A DNA stretch of 64,000 nucleotides from Glycomyces luteolus (GTDB lineage Bacteria > Actinomycetota > Actinomycetes > Mycobacteriales > Micromonosporaceae), in assembly GCF_027622875.1 (NCBI RefSeq), contig NZ_JAPZVP010000005.1, forward strand, positions 62,001-126,000, read 5' to 3'. The position numbers and the translations under genes are program-made. Numbering within the stretch: the stretch's first letter is position 1; each line of letters opens with the position of its first letter. Below, piece after piece: positions 34,496 through 42,711 of this stretch. The notes beneath the pieces are model-generated. The model saw only the letters and a list, made by a program, of their open reading frames with translations. It had not been told where the DNA came from and did no database searches.

Positions 34496-36925
34496 TCACC
34501 GGGAGGCGTTCATCGGTGCGAGTGCGGCGTCGCCGTCGGCTTCGGCGATCGCGTTCGACGCGGCGAGCGCGAAGTCCTGGCGGAGGCCGTCCGAAGGGGC
34601 CGCGCCCGGGGCGTGCTGGGTGACCGAGACGCCGCGCACGCGGACCGTGTACACGCCGTCTTCCGGTGCGGCGACGATGATCTGCTGGACGTTGTTGGTG
34701 ACGCGCGTGGCCGGGTTGTCGTCCCAGTTGAGGAGCTCGCCCGCGGGCGTCTCGAGTTGGAGGTACAACTCGTTCACCAGGCCGCCGAGGCCTTCGAGGG
34801 ACGGCGCGTCCGTCCACACGAGCGTGACCTTGAGCGGCTCGCCCGGGTCGTCGGGTTCGATCCGGTAGCGGCGGATCTCGCCGGTCGCCACCGCATCGGC
34901 GGGCGCGTCGGCGAAGCGACTGCGGGCGGCTCCGCCGACCGCGCGGGTCACGTCGATGCGGCCGAAGCCGCTCACCGGGTTCGGGCCCGCGGGCACCTCG
35001 CCCGGGTACTGGCCGGGCATCGCGACCGCGCCGTTCACCAAGAGCGCCTTCAGGAGCGCCGCCGACGGGCGGCGGCCCTCCTCGGTGTGGCCCTGCTCGA
35101 CGAGATGCTGGCGCACCAGCGCCGCCGCGCCCGCGACGAGCGGTGTGGCCATGCTGGTGCCGCCGCTCCAGCAGTAGCGTTCGCGCAGCGGATGGCCCTC
35201 GGGCAGGCGGCCCCACAGCGGCTCGTCGTCTCCGGCGTACACCGAGGTGAGCATGGACAGGACGTTCGTGCCCGGCGCGACCACGTCGGGTTTGATCCGC
35301 AGGTCGTCGGTGGGGCCGCGGGAGGAGAACGCGGCCATGCCGTCGGCGTCGTCCGAGACGTGGCCGGCCGCGCCGAGCTTCTGATAGCGCCCGAGCTGGC
35401 TCCAGTTCCGGTCGATCCCGGGCGGCGGCTCGGAACCGCTCGGCCGCAGGTTCTCGCTGGCGCCCACGGTGAGGCAGTTCTTGGCGGTGCCGGGCGAGCC
35501 CATCGAGTCGGGATCGATCAGGCCGTCGTTGTCGGCGTCCGCGCCGTCGTTCCCGGCCGCGAAGAGCACCAGCATGTCCGGGTGCGTCCACATGAACTCG
35601 TCGACGGCCCGCGAGTTCTGCCCGTACTCCCCCGCGACCGGCGCGCCCCACGAGTTGGTGTGGACGCGGGCGCCCGCCTCGTAGGCCTCGGCGAACAGCG
35701 CCCCGATGTCACCGGGGATCCCGTAGAGGCCGGATTCCGGTGGCGGCCAAGGGGACGTGAACGGCCGCAGGCCCGCCGCGGCGAGTTCGGCGCGGGTCTT
35801 CCACCGGATTTTTTGATTGACCGCCTGAAAGAAGAGAGTCGCTTCGGGGGCGATACCGGCGGGGACCGGTCCGGCTCCGGCCCGGCGGGCGGCCTCGCCG
35901 CTGCCGAGGACTGAACCGGTGACGTGCGTGCCGTGCCCGGAGTCCGTGTCGGCCGGGCCGTCGTCGTGGCCGGGCGGGTCGTTCGTGAAGGGCGCCAGGA
36001 CTTCCCGGGTCGGCCACGAGGTGATCCCGGCGATCCGGCCGCGCACGTCCGGGTGCACGGTCTCGGGGTCGCCGTTGTCGAGCCCGGAGTCGGCCACGGC
36101 CACGATCTGCCCCGCGCCCGCGAGCGCGAGGCCGCCGAAGCGGTGGTCGGCGGGCACGCCCATGATCGCGGCGGCCTTGTCGTTGCTGGTCTGCGAGAAC
36201 GCGTACGGCACGATCGCTTGGACGCCTTCGAGGTCGGCGAGTTCGGCGATCACCGAGCGCGGGACGCTCGCGACGAGGGACTTCGGGAGGGCCGTGAACA
36301 CCGCGCCCCCGGCGGCCCGGATGCGCCTCGCGAGCGGAACCGTGTCCTCGCCGGGGAAGACGGCGACCTCGATCATCTGCGGGCCGTCGTCGGCGAAGTC
36401 CTCGGGGTCGACCGCCGCGAGGTAGGCGGCGTCGAGGTCGCGGCGCGGCGCCGGATGGAGCTTCGGGGAGACCTTCATGGCCGGGCGGTAGGGGGTGACC
36501 TCCTCGACGCAGGACAGGGCCCGGATCCCTTCGGCGCGTTCGGGAAGGAACCCGGCGAGCAGGGTGAATCCGGAGAGGCTGCCGTGGAGTTCGGCCCCGG
36601 CTCCGGCGAGCTCGTCCAGCCAGGCGGCGGTGGGCGGCCCGATGAGCTTGACGAGGTAGTAGGCGGTGCGCCCGGGCTCGGGCGCGAGGGTGACGGCGGC
36701 CTGGGCGTCGAGGGCGGCGGCGAACTGGAAGCTGGCGCCCGCGGTCTGGACGGGCTGCTCGGGCAGGGGCGTGGTCTCGAGGCCCCGCGCGTCGAGGTCG
36801 CGGGCCTGGCGGGGCGTGCCGGTGACGAGGAGCTGGTCGGGGTATTCGGCGAGGACTTCGACGCCGGTCTCGAGGACGGTGTCGCGGTCGGCGGTGCTGC
36901 GAAGGGTCACAAGGAGTCTGGACAT
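34496..36925 (-). CDS. S8 subtilisin-family serine peptidase
   Basis: 809-aa subtilase. The catalytic triad is D279 (VAVADSGLD), H331 (DSGHGTHVTGS) and S591 (WSGGTSMATPLVAGA), with oxyanion N459 (FAAGNDG). Residues 1-250 form an N-terminal inhibitor-like or adaptor region, and ~650-800 a beta-sandwich tail (EIRRYRIEPDDPGEPLKVTLVWTDAP). This recalls KP-43-type subtilases. No Sec or Tat signal is visible (MSRLLVTLRSTADRD), which is unusual for such an enzyme. AAGAAGG precedes the ATG. Confidence 0.93.
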   Translation of the reverse strand: MSRLLVTLRSTADRDTVLETGVEVLAEYPDQLLVTGTPRQARDLDARGLETTPLPEQPVQTAGASFQFAAALDAQAAVTLAPEPGRTAYYLVKLIGPPTAAWLDELAGAGAELHGSLSGFTLLAGFLPERAEGIRALSCVEEVTPYRPAMKVSPKLHPAPRRDLDAAYLAAVDPEDFADDGPQMIEVAVFPGEDTVPLARRIRAAGGAVFTALPKSLVASVPRSVIAELADLEGVQAIVPYAFSQTSNDKAAAIMGVPADHRFGGLALAGAGQIVAVADSGLDNGDPETVHPDVRGRIAGITSWPTREVLAPFTNDPPGHDDGPADTDSGHGTHVTGSVLGSGEAARRAGAGPVPAGIAPEATLFFQAVNQKIRWKTRAELAAAGLRPFTSPWPPPESGLYGIPGDIGALFAEAYEAGARVHTNSWGAPVAGEYGQNSRAVDEFMWTHPDMLVLFAAGNDGADADNDGLIDPDSMGSPGTAKNCLTVGASENLRPSGSEPPPGIDRNWSQLGRYQKLGAAGHVSDDADGMAAFSSRGPTDDLRIKPDVVAPGTNVLSMLTSVYAGDDEPLWGRLPEGHPLRERYCWSGGTSMATPLVAGAAALVRQHLVEQGHTEEGRRPSAALLKALLVNGAVAMPGQYPGEVPAGPNPVSGFGRIDVTRAVGGAARSRFADAPADAVATGEIRRYRIEPDDPGEPLKVTLVWTDAPSLEGLGGLVNELYLQLETPAGELLNWDDNPATRVTNNVQQIIVAAPEDGVYTVRVRGVSVTQHAPGAAPSDGLRQDFALAASNAIAEADGDAALAPMNASR

Positions 36926-37017
36926 GGCGGCCTTCTTCGGAGGGGGTCGGCCGTCCTATCGGGGCACGGCCACTCTCCAGGCTACGCCCCGATCACGGTG
37001 CGTAGGGTCCCGTGGAT

Positions 37018-38238
37018 TCAGGCGGTCGCGGGCACCGGTTCCCGCTGCGTTGCAGGGCGGGCGGGACTCCGGTCGGTGTGCAGGAGGATCGCGCCTCCGA
37101 TGAGGACCGCGGCGGCAAGCGCCGTCCAGAGCTGCCATGTGCCGGCGTCGAGGAGGAGGCCGAGGAGCATCGGGGCGAGGGTGCGGCAGAGGGACCACGA
37201 GAGCTGGTAGGTCGAGAGGTAGCGGCCGCGCAGGTGGTCCGGTGCGCTGTGGACGGCGAGGCTTTCGGCCGGTGCCGAGTGGATGAGTTCGCCCGCGGTG
37301 TAGACGACGGCGACGGCGAGGACCGCGATGACCGCGGTGGTGCCGTCGAGCGCGGGCAGGAAGGCGAAGGCCGCGAAGGAGAGTGCGAAGACGGCGGTGC
37401 CGAGGGCGGCGCCGCGCCCGCGTCGGATCCGGGCCATCAGGCGGGCGACCGGGACGCCGAGCCCGGCGACGAGCGCGGTGTTGACGGCGAAGACGATGCC
37501 CGCCATGGCGTCGGGGAGGTCGGCGTCGCGGGTGAGGAACACCGGCATGGCGATCGCCTGCGCCGTGTAGCCGAAGCCGATGAGGAAGTTCGCGAACGTG
37601 AGCCGGCGGTAGCGGCGGTCGGCGAGGACGGTGCGGTAGCCGCCGTCGGCTTGCACAGGCCTGCGCGTATTGGTCGCCCGCAGGGGAATGCGGACGACGA
37701 GCAGGGCCGCCGTGGCGAAGGCCCCGGCGAGCGCCAGCGCGGCCGCGAGGTAGCCGCCGCTGCCGAGGGCGAGCATGGCGGCTGCGGCGAGGGCGCCGAA
37801 CCCCATGCCGCCGTTGCGGAGGCTGCGGTTCCAGGCGAGGAGGCGGTCGCGTTCGGCGCCGTCGGCCATGTCGCCGATGAGGGACTGCTGGCCCGGCGCG
37901 GAGGCCCACATGGCGACGGCGACGGCGAGTGCCACGGCGAGGAAGGCCGGGTAGGTGGTGGCGAAGGGGTAGAGCGCGAAGGCGACGGCGCGGAGCGCGA
38001 GTGCGCCGGTGTAGACGCGTTTGCCGCCGTGGCGGTCGATGAGGACGCCGACGGCGGGCATCGCGGCGAGGGCGCCGAGTCCGGCGACGGTGAGGCCGGT
38101 GCCGATCGCGGTGAGGGACTGGCCCGTGAGGTGGTGGACGAACAGCATGGTGAGGGGCACGTAGATGCCGTTGCCGACGGCGTCTACGAAGCTGGCGGCG
38201 ATGAAGCGGCGGCGGGCGGGGGCAGAGGGGCGGTTCAT
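37018..38238 (-). CDS. MFS transporter
   Basis: 406-aa major facilitator protein with 12 hydrophobic segments and the cytoplasmic loop motif VGVLIDRHGGKRVY between TM2 and TM3. The N-terminus RRFIAASFVDAVGNGIYVPLTMLFVHH resembles drug-exporter groups. It lies 25 nt after the Rv2466c-like reductase gene and is likely in one transcript with it, so it would share MarR control. Confidence 0.9.
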   Translation of the reverse strand: MNRPSAPARRRFIAASFVDAVGNGIYVPLTMLFVHHLTGQSLTAIGTGLTVAGLGALAAMPAVGVLIDRHGGKRVYTGALALRAVAFALYPFATTYPAFLAVALAVAVAMWASAPGQQSLIGDMADGAERDRLLAWNRSLRNGGMGFGALAAAAMLALGSGGYLAAALALAGAFATAALLVVRIPLRATNTRRPVQADGGYRTVLADRRYRRLTFANFLIGFGYTAQAIAMPVFLTRDADLPDAMAGIVFAVNTALVAGLGVPVARLMARIRRGRGAALGTAVFALSFAAFAFLPALDGTTAVIAVLAVAVVYTAGELIHSAPAESLAVHSAPDHLRGRYLSTYQLSWSLCRTLAPMLLGLLLDAGTWQLWTALAAAVLIGGAILLHTDRSPARPATQREPVPATA

Positions 38239-38263
38239 GGGGTCCTCGTTCGGTCGGCGGTGT

Positions 38264-38878
38264 TCAGGAGGGGTCGAGCGGTCCGCGGCGGCGTTTGAGT
38301 TCGGCGAAGGCGGGCACGGCCGCGAGGGTGCGGACGGCGTCGAAGAGGCGCGCGGCGGGCTCGCCTTTGGGGATGGCGGTGAGGACGGGTCCGAAGTGGC
38401 CGATACCGTCGATGACGGTGAGGGGCGTGCCGGCTTCCTCGCCGGCGGCGTCCTGGCCGCGCTGGTGGCTCGTGCGCAGCGCCGTGTCGAACGTGTCGGT
38501 GTGCGCGGCGTCCGCGAGGTCCGCGGGCAGGCCGGTCGCGGTGAGGGCGGCGGCGATGACGCGGTGGTAGTCCTTGTCGCGGTCGCGGTGGATGCGGGTG
38601 CCGAGGGCGGTGTAGAGGTCGCGGAGGACGGCGGTGCCGTGCCGCTGCTCGGCGGCGGCGCAGACGCGGGCGGGGCCCCAGGCGCGGTCGTTGAACTTGC
38701 GGTACCAGGGTTCGAGTTCGCGGTGCTCGTTGAGGACCGCGAGGCTCATGATCCGGAAGCGGAGGTCGATCGGGCGGTGGGATTCGACTTCGATGAGCCA
38801 GCGCGAGGTGATCCATGCGAAGGGGCAGGCGGGGTCGAAGTAGCAGTCGACGGCGGTCGTAGCGGTTTTATCTTCCAT
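38264..38878 (-). CDS. Rv2466c-like DsbA-fold reductase with CPFA active site
   Basis: 204-aa thioredoxin/DsbA-fold protein matching mycobacterial Rv2466c, a mycothiol-dependent reductase (SRWLIEVES; FRIMSLAVLNEHRE; RAWGPARVCAAAEQRHG; HFGPVLTAIPKGE). The family active site CPWC is here C18-P-F-A21: the resolving Cys is replaced by Ala, and an extra Cys occurs at 12. A one-Cys mechanism with mycothiol would still be possible. ATG 38878 is chosen: TAGTAT (38886-38891) lies 7 nt upstream, implying a leaderless message. The start codon itself is inside the MarR operator. Confidence 0.88.
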   Translation of the reverse strand: MEDKTATTAVDCYFDPACPFAWITSRWLIEVESHRPIDLRFRIMSLAVLNEHRELEPWYRKFNDRAWGPARVCAAAEQRHGTAVLRDLYTALGTRIHRDRDKDYHRVIAAALTATGLPADLADAAHTDTFDTALRTSHQRGQDAAGEEAGTPLTVIDGIGHFGPVLTAIPKGEPAARLFDAVRTLAAVPAFAELKRRRGPLDPS

Positions 38879-38884
38879 GGAAGA
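38870..38884. promoter_or_regulatory. MarR operator 1
   Basis: ATCTTCC-A-TGGAAGA, a near-perfect dyad overlapping the start codon of the reductase gene. It shares its sequence with operator 2, 21 bp away. Confidence 0.75.
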
Positions 38885-38890
38885 CATACT

Positions 38891-38906
38891 ATCTTCCGTG
38901 GAAGAT
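38891..38906. promoter_or_regulatory. MarR operator 2
   Basis: ATCTTCC-GT-GGAAGAT, a perfect 7-bp dyad. It touches the -10 box TATAAT of marR on the right and the -10 box TAGTAT of the reductase on the left, so binding should shut both promoters. Confidence 0.8.
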
Positions 38907-38911
38907 ATAAT
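38906..38911 (+). promoter_or_regulatory. -10 box of the marR gene
   Basis: A perfect TATAAT ends 7 nt before ATG 38919, the spacing expected for a leaderless transcript starting at the A of the start codon. No good -35 is seen. Confidence 0.65.
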
Positions 38912-38918
38912 GCAAGGC

Positions 38919-39422
38919 ATGGATGCGGAAGCGACGGCCGACACGGTCGGACACATGGTCGGGCAGTGGGGGCGCGAGCGCCCGGACTTCGACGCCTCAC
39001 CGATGCTCGTGGTGGGCAGGGTGCTTCACCTGGCGAACCGGTGGGACCGGTCCCTGCGGGGGCCCTTCGCCGAAGCGGGCCTCGCCAACGGGGACTTCGA
39101 CGTGCTCGCGGCCTTGCGGCGGTCGGGCGAGCCTTATGCGCTATCGGCGGGCGAGCTGAGCCGGACCGTGCTGGTGACGACCGGCGCGATCACGAAGCGG
39201 GTGGACCGCCTGGAGGCGGGCGGATGGGTGACGCGATCGGTGACCGAAGAGGACTCGCGGGGCCGGAGGATCACGCTGACCGAAACGGGCCGGCGGCTCA
39301 CCGAGGCGCTCATGGAAGTCCACCTGCAGAACCAGCGCAAGCTCATCGAGGTCCTGACAGCGAAGGAGCGGGCGGAGCTGGGTGCGTTGCTGGCGAAACT
39401 CGGGGCCGCGCTCGACGAATGA
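38919..39422 (+). CDS. MarR-family transcriptional regulator
   Basis: 167-aa repressor with a winged HTH at ~60-130 (DVLAALRRSGEPYALSAGELSRTVLVTTGAITKRVDRLEAGGWVTRSVTEEDSRGRRITLTETG). It is divergent from the reductase/MFS operon and sits next to two matching dyads, so it probably represses itself and that operon, released by an electrophile or drug. ATG 38919 is chosen for the leaderless -10 spacing; ATG 38877 in frame lies inside operator 1. Confidence 0.88.
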   Translation: MDAEATADTVGHMVGQWGRERPDFDASPMLVVGRVLHLANRWDRSLRGPFAEAGLANGDFDVLAALRRSGEPYALSAGELSRTVLVTTGAITKRVDRLEAGGWVTRSVTEEDSRGRRITLTETGRRLTEALMEVHLQNQRKLIEVLTAKERAELGALLAKLGAALDE

Positions 39423-39423
39423 G

Positions 39424-39455
39424 TCCCGGCCGGGCCTGGACGGGCCCGGCCGGGA
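39424..39455. terminator. Bidirectional terminator after marR
   Basis: TCCCGGCCGGGCC / GGCCCGGCCGGGA, perfect 13-bp arms with a 6-nt loop, between convergent genes. Confidence 0.75.
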
Positions 39456-39460
39456 TGCGG

Positions 39461-40312
39461 TCAAGCGGTGGCCCAGGCACCTTCGGCCGCGGTGCGCTTG
39501 GCCCAGTCGGCGAAGGCGACCGGCTTGCGGCCGAGGACCTGCTCGACACCGTCGGCGACGTCACCGATCTTGCCTTCGCGCATGACGCGGTACATGACGT
39601 CGAGGAAGAACACGAGGTCCTCGGGGAGCTGCTCGGCGCGCAGCGCGGCCGCGTAGTCCTCGGGGCTCACGTCCTGGAACACGATGTCCCGGCCGGTGGC
39701 CTCCGCGATCGCTTCGACCGCTGCGGCCTCACGTCCTGGAACACGATGTCCCGGCCGGTGGCCTCCGCGATCGCTTCGACCGCTGCGGCGAAGGTGAGCG
39801 ATTCAGGGCCGCTCCTGCACATCGATGAACGGCTCCACAGTGTCTTCCACCGGCAGGCGGAGCTCGCCGGCGAGGATCGCCTCGAGCATGTCCCCCTCAC
39901 TGAAGTTCTGGTTGAAGTTGTTGGCCTGCAGCACAGTCCACTCAAGCCCTGAGGCCATCGCGGCCTCCTGGGCCGCGTACATCCCGATCGCCTCGGGTTC
40001 GGCGCCCGCCGCTTCGGCGAGCACTTCGATGCGTCGGCCGGACTGGGCGACCAAGCGGCGCACCCCGGCCTCCGCCGCAGCTGCCGCGATCGCCACTGCC
40101 GGGAACGGCTCGTCCGGCGGAATCAGGTAGGCGGCGGTTACGTCTTCGAAGGCTGCCGCCCACGTCGACTCGTCGTGCCAGTCGAAGCGGATCTCGGTGC
40201 TCCGCGAGACTGCGCGGACACTGTGCCCGGCTTCATGAAGCTGCGCGGTGAGGCGGCGGCCGACCTTGCCGGTCGCGCCGGTGACCAGGATGATGTCGTT
40301 CTCTTTGCTCAT
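39461..40312 (-). pseudogene. Disrupted NmrA-like NAD(P)-binding protein
   Basis: The 5' part (40312-39803) encodes an intact Rossmann start (ILVTGATGKVGRRLTAQLHEAGHSVRAVSR) and goes on to VEPFIDVQ, then stops at ERP. A second frame continues SGPESLTFAAAVEAIAEATGRDIVFQDV, and the original frame resumes with DIVFQDVSPEDYAAALRAEQLPEDLVFF to a normal C-terminus at 39461. Two lesions explain this: loss of the segment that normally joins FIDVQ-DIAD to the SGPxxLTF block (about 20 residues), and a 62-bp tandem duplication. Their frame effects cancel, and total length (284 codons) is near the family norm. Translation cannot pass the stop, so the gene is broken unless the assembly is wrong. GGGGGAC precedes the ATG. 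Confidence 0.85.
39666..39789. repeat. 62-bp perfect tandem duplication
   Basis: Bases 39666-39727 and 39728-39789 are identical. 62 is not a multiple of three, so the duplication shifts the frame within the NmrA-like gene. The perfect identity shows it is recent or a sequencing/assembly artefact. Confidence 0.95.
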
Positions 40313-40984
40313 GTCCCCCAGTCAAGTCGACCAGGGACCCGGCGCCCATCGCTGAGACGCCACGATCCATGTGCGTTCGTCTACCTTTCCTTCAATCGCG
40401 ACGGAACTCTGTAGATGGTGCGTGCCTTGCGCAATCAGCTCTGCTGCCCGGTCATCTCATGCCCGACCAGACCTCCGCTGCGCTCAGGGCTTGCTCGCCT
40501 GGCGTGTGCCTCGTTCGGAGCACTGCCGCTGGTCGAGGTGATCCCGGCCAGCGATCTCCCGCCCAGTACGGCCCGGTGAGGAGCCGTAGTCAGCTGCGGA
40601 ACGCGATAGCACGATGAGGATGAGATCGGACGCCTCCATGTGGAGGAGAACCCTGGCTTACCGGGTCGTCGCCTCGGAATCAGTCCGGTTTGCGAGAGGC
40701 CAGAGGCTTGGCTTAGTCTGCTTGCACCTACTCAACACCTGTACGTTTTCCCTGTCCTTGTACGTACCTCAAGTATCCGTCGCGCAGGGTCGAGCGTCAT
40801 CCCCCGCAACGGTGGAAGCCACTCACGTTCTCGCACCGGCCACGTTGCACCGCAAGGAGACACGCCCCCGGTCAAGAGGGCCACCGCCGCCAGGTCCCGA
40901 AGCCGACCCGAGGACCGCCTCCACCCCGCCCCCCGTCGCCGCCTCTTCGTCGTTGCCCGCCGTAACCCGGCCTAGAGTCCACCC
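40313..40984. other. Long gap without a supported gene
   Basis: 672 bp with lower GC than neighbouring coding DNA (for example 40370-40400 and 40735-40790). Open frames at 40614-41018 and 40640-40975 on the plus strand show no family character and low-complexity Pro/Arg/Ser composition. The region flanks a broken gene and could be decayed coding DNA, but I recognise no remnant in it. Confidence 0.4.
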
Positions 40985-41572
40985 TCAGGCGGTCCATTCA
41001 GGGTCGCGGCCGAGGTAGCGCAGGAGGGCCGCGACCGCGTCGTCGCCGGGCTGGGGCTCGAGCGCGGGAGCGTAGGCGCCCCACGCGCGCAGCGGTTCGA
41101 CGATCTGCTTGGCGGCGATGAGGATCGCGCCAGCGGCGTCCTCACCGAGCGGTTGGCCCTGGCCGGTGGCCTTGGCGATGTCCCAGGCGTGGACCGCCGC
41201 GTCGAGGGCGCAGGCGCCCACGCCGGTCACCGCGTCGAGCGTGTTCGGCGGCACCGGGACCGGCACGGCCGCGGCGTCGTCCGCGACGCTCGCCCAAGCC
41301 TCGGCGGCGGCCTCGGTCGCGGCCGTGAGGTGCGCGACGGGGTTGACGAGGAGCGTGCCAGAAGGAGCGAACGGGTTGTCGGCCGGGCCCTCGCCGCCGG
41401 TGAGCGCGGCGGCGTAGGCGAGCTGGTCCCCCGCGGCGTGCTGGAGCACCTGGGTGACGGTCCACTGGTCGCAGGGGGTGGGCAGCTGCCACTGGTCGTC
41501 GCCGACGCCCTTGACGGCGTTGAGGAGTGCCTCGTGGGCTTCGGCGAGGAGGGGCCAAGCGGTCGTGGTCAT
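40985..41572 (-). CDS. TIGR03086-family (DinB-like) metal-binding protein
   Basis: 195-aa helical-bundle protein of the mycothiol-maleylpyruvate-isomerase N-terminal superfamily. Signature parts: LPTPCDQWTVTQVLQHAAGDQLAYAAALTG near residue 35 and CALDAAVHAWDIAKATGQ near 135, giving the metal-binding His residues. The function is unknown; mycothiol dependence is plausible by family. GGAG precedes ATG 41572. A WYL regulator gene lies 70 nt upstream in the same direction. Confidence 0.85.
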   Translation of the reverse strand: MTTTAWPLLAEAHEALLNAVKGVGDDQWQLPTPCDQWTVTQVLQHAAGDQLAYAAALTGGEGPADNPFAPSGTLLVNPVAHLTAATEAAAEAWASVADDAAAVPVPVPPNTLDAVTGVGACALDAAVHAWDIAKATGQGQPLGEDAAGAILIAAKQIVEPLRAWGAYAPALEPQPGDDAVAALLRYLGRDPEWTA

Positions 41573-41634
41573 GTCATGCTCCGTTGCGGTGTCTGCGGTA
41601 GCTATCGCTTCCGACACCACCATCATAGCAGAAC

Positions 41635-41649
41635 GGAATACTTTATTCC
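41635..41649. promoter_or_regulatory. Dyad between WYL gene and TIGR03086 gene
   Basis: GGAATA-CTT-TATTCC, perfect 6-bp arms, overlapping the WYL stop codon. On the minus strand it is followed by a TATGAT -10-like box (41623-41628), so it may be an operator for the downstream gene. Confidence 0.45.
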
Positions 41650-42626
41650 ATTACTTTTTTCGATGTTCTCGGATCGAGCCCCGCGGCCTCGGTGTACCGG
41701 GAGGCGAGGTCCTGGAGATGATCGCGGAGTGCTTGCGGGGCTTCGACGCTGAACGGCAGATCGAGCCCGGTGATGTAGTTCGTGAGGTCCCGCAAGGAGT
41801 CGCTGCCCGTGCGCCACAAGCACTCCGCATCGCCCGCGGGTTCGAGGAGGCCGCTGCCCGGCGGGAGCATCGCCGCGACCTGCTCGACCGGCGCCCGCAG
41901 GCGGATCACGGCCTGGTGGCGCCAGGCCGAGTGCCCGAGGCCGCGCAGGACGTGGGCGACCGCCTCCTCCGGCGGCTCCTTCGGGGTGAACCTGGGGCCG
42001 TTGGGAATCCGCGGGCTGACGCGGTCGGCGCGGAAGGTGCGCCAGTCGCCGCGGTCCACGTCCCAGGCCAGGAGGTACCAGCGCCGCTCGGTGTAGACGA
42101 GCCGGTGCGGTTCGACCCGGCGACGCGTCTCCTGCCCCGCGCGGTCGCGGTAGTCGAAGCGCAGCTGCTCGTGCCGGTACACCGCCTCGGCGATCAGCGT
42201 GAGCACCGGAGCATCCACAGTGGGTCCCGCTCCCGCCGCCGACGCGGTCGCCGAGATGAGCATGTCGATCCGGCGGCGCAGCCGCGACGGCAACGTCTGC
42301 TCGAGTTTCGCCAGCGCCCGCAGCGAGGTCTCCTCGATCCCGGCCACCGAGCCGGAGGCCGCGGCACGCAGGCCGACGGCGACCGCCACCGCTTCCTCGT
42401 CGTCGAGCAGCAGGGGCGGCATGGCGTTCCCGGCCTCCAGGCGGTAGCCGCCGGCGCTGCCGGTCGTGGAGTGCACGCGGTAGCCGAGCTGGCGGAGGCG
42501 GTCGATGTCGCTGCGCACGGTGCGGGTCGAGACGCCGAGGCGTTCGGCGAGCGCCGCGCCGCTCCAGTCGCGCTGAGACTGCAGGAGGGCGAGGACCCGG
42601 AGCAGGCGCGCGGAGGTCTCCAACAT
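41643..42626 (-). CDS. WYL-domain transcriptional regulator
   Basis: 327-aa regulator: N-terminal HTH_11 (LLRVLALLQSQRDWSGAALAERLGVSTRTVRSDIDRLRQLGYRV), then a WYL ligand-sensing domain around residue 145-215 (RFDYRDRAGQETRRRVEPHRLVYTERRWYLLAWD) and a WCX C-terminus. The family senses nucleotides or stress signals. ATG 42626 begins just before the HTH; the upstream extension is not conserved. Divergent from the VOC gene, a likely target. Confidence 0.9.
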   Translation of the reverse strand: MLETSARLLRVLALLQSQRDWSGAALAERLGVSTRTVRSDIDRLRQLGYRVHSTTGSAGGYRLEAGNAMPPLLLDDEEAVAVAVGLRAAASGSVAGIEETSLRALAKLEQTLPSRLRRRIDMLISATASAAGAGPTVDAPVLTLIAEAVYRHEQLRFDYRDRAGQETRRRVEPHRLVYTERRWYLLAWDVDRGDWRTFRADRVSPRIPNGPRFTPKEPPEEAVAHVLRGLGHSAWRHQAVIRLRAPVEQVAAMLPPGSGLLEPAGDAECLWRTGSDSLRDLTNYITGLDLPFSVEAPQALRDHLQDLASRYTEAAGLDPRTSKKVME

Positions 42627-42711
42627 TTCCCGATTCTCGCACGCATTGAGGAAGCGAATCTTCCGCAATGGGCCATAGCTTGGACTCAACAACCAACGAA
42701 GGGGTACGCAC

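Noticed and set aside
39666-39789. Programmed frameshift or domain repeat in the NmrA-like gene
   Set aside because: The duplication is 62 bp, not a codon multiple, and a stop codon precedes it; there is no slippery site that would restore the frame.
40614-41018. Open frame in the 40.3-41.0 kb gap
   Set aside because: No recognisable domain, low-complexity Pro/Ser/Arg content, overlaps the end of the TIGR03086 gene on the other strand and has no ribosome binding site or -10 box.
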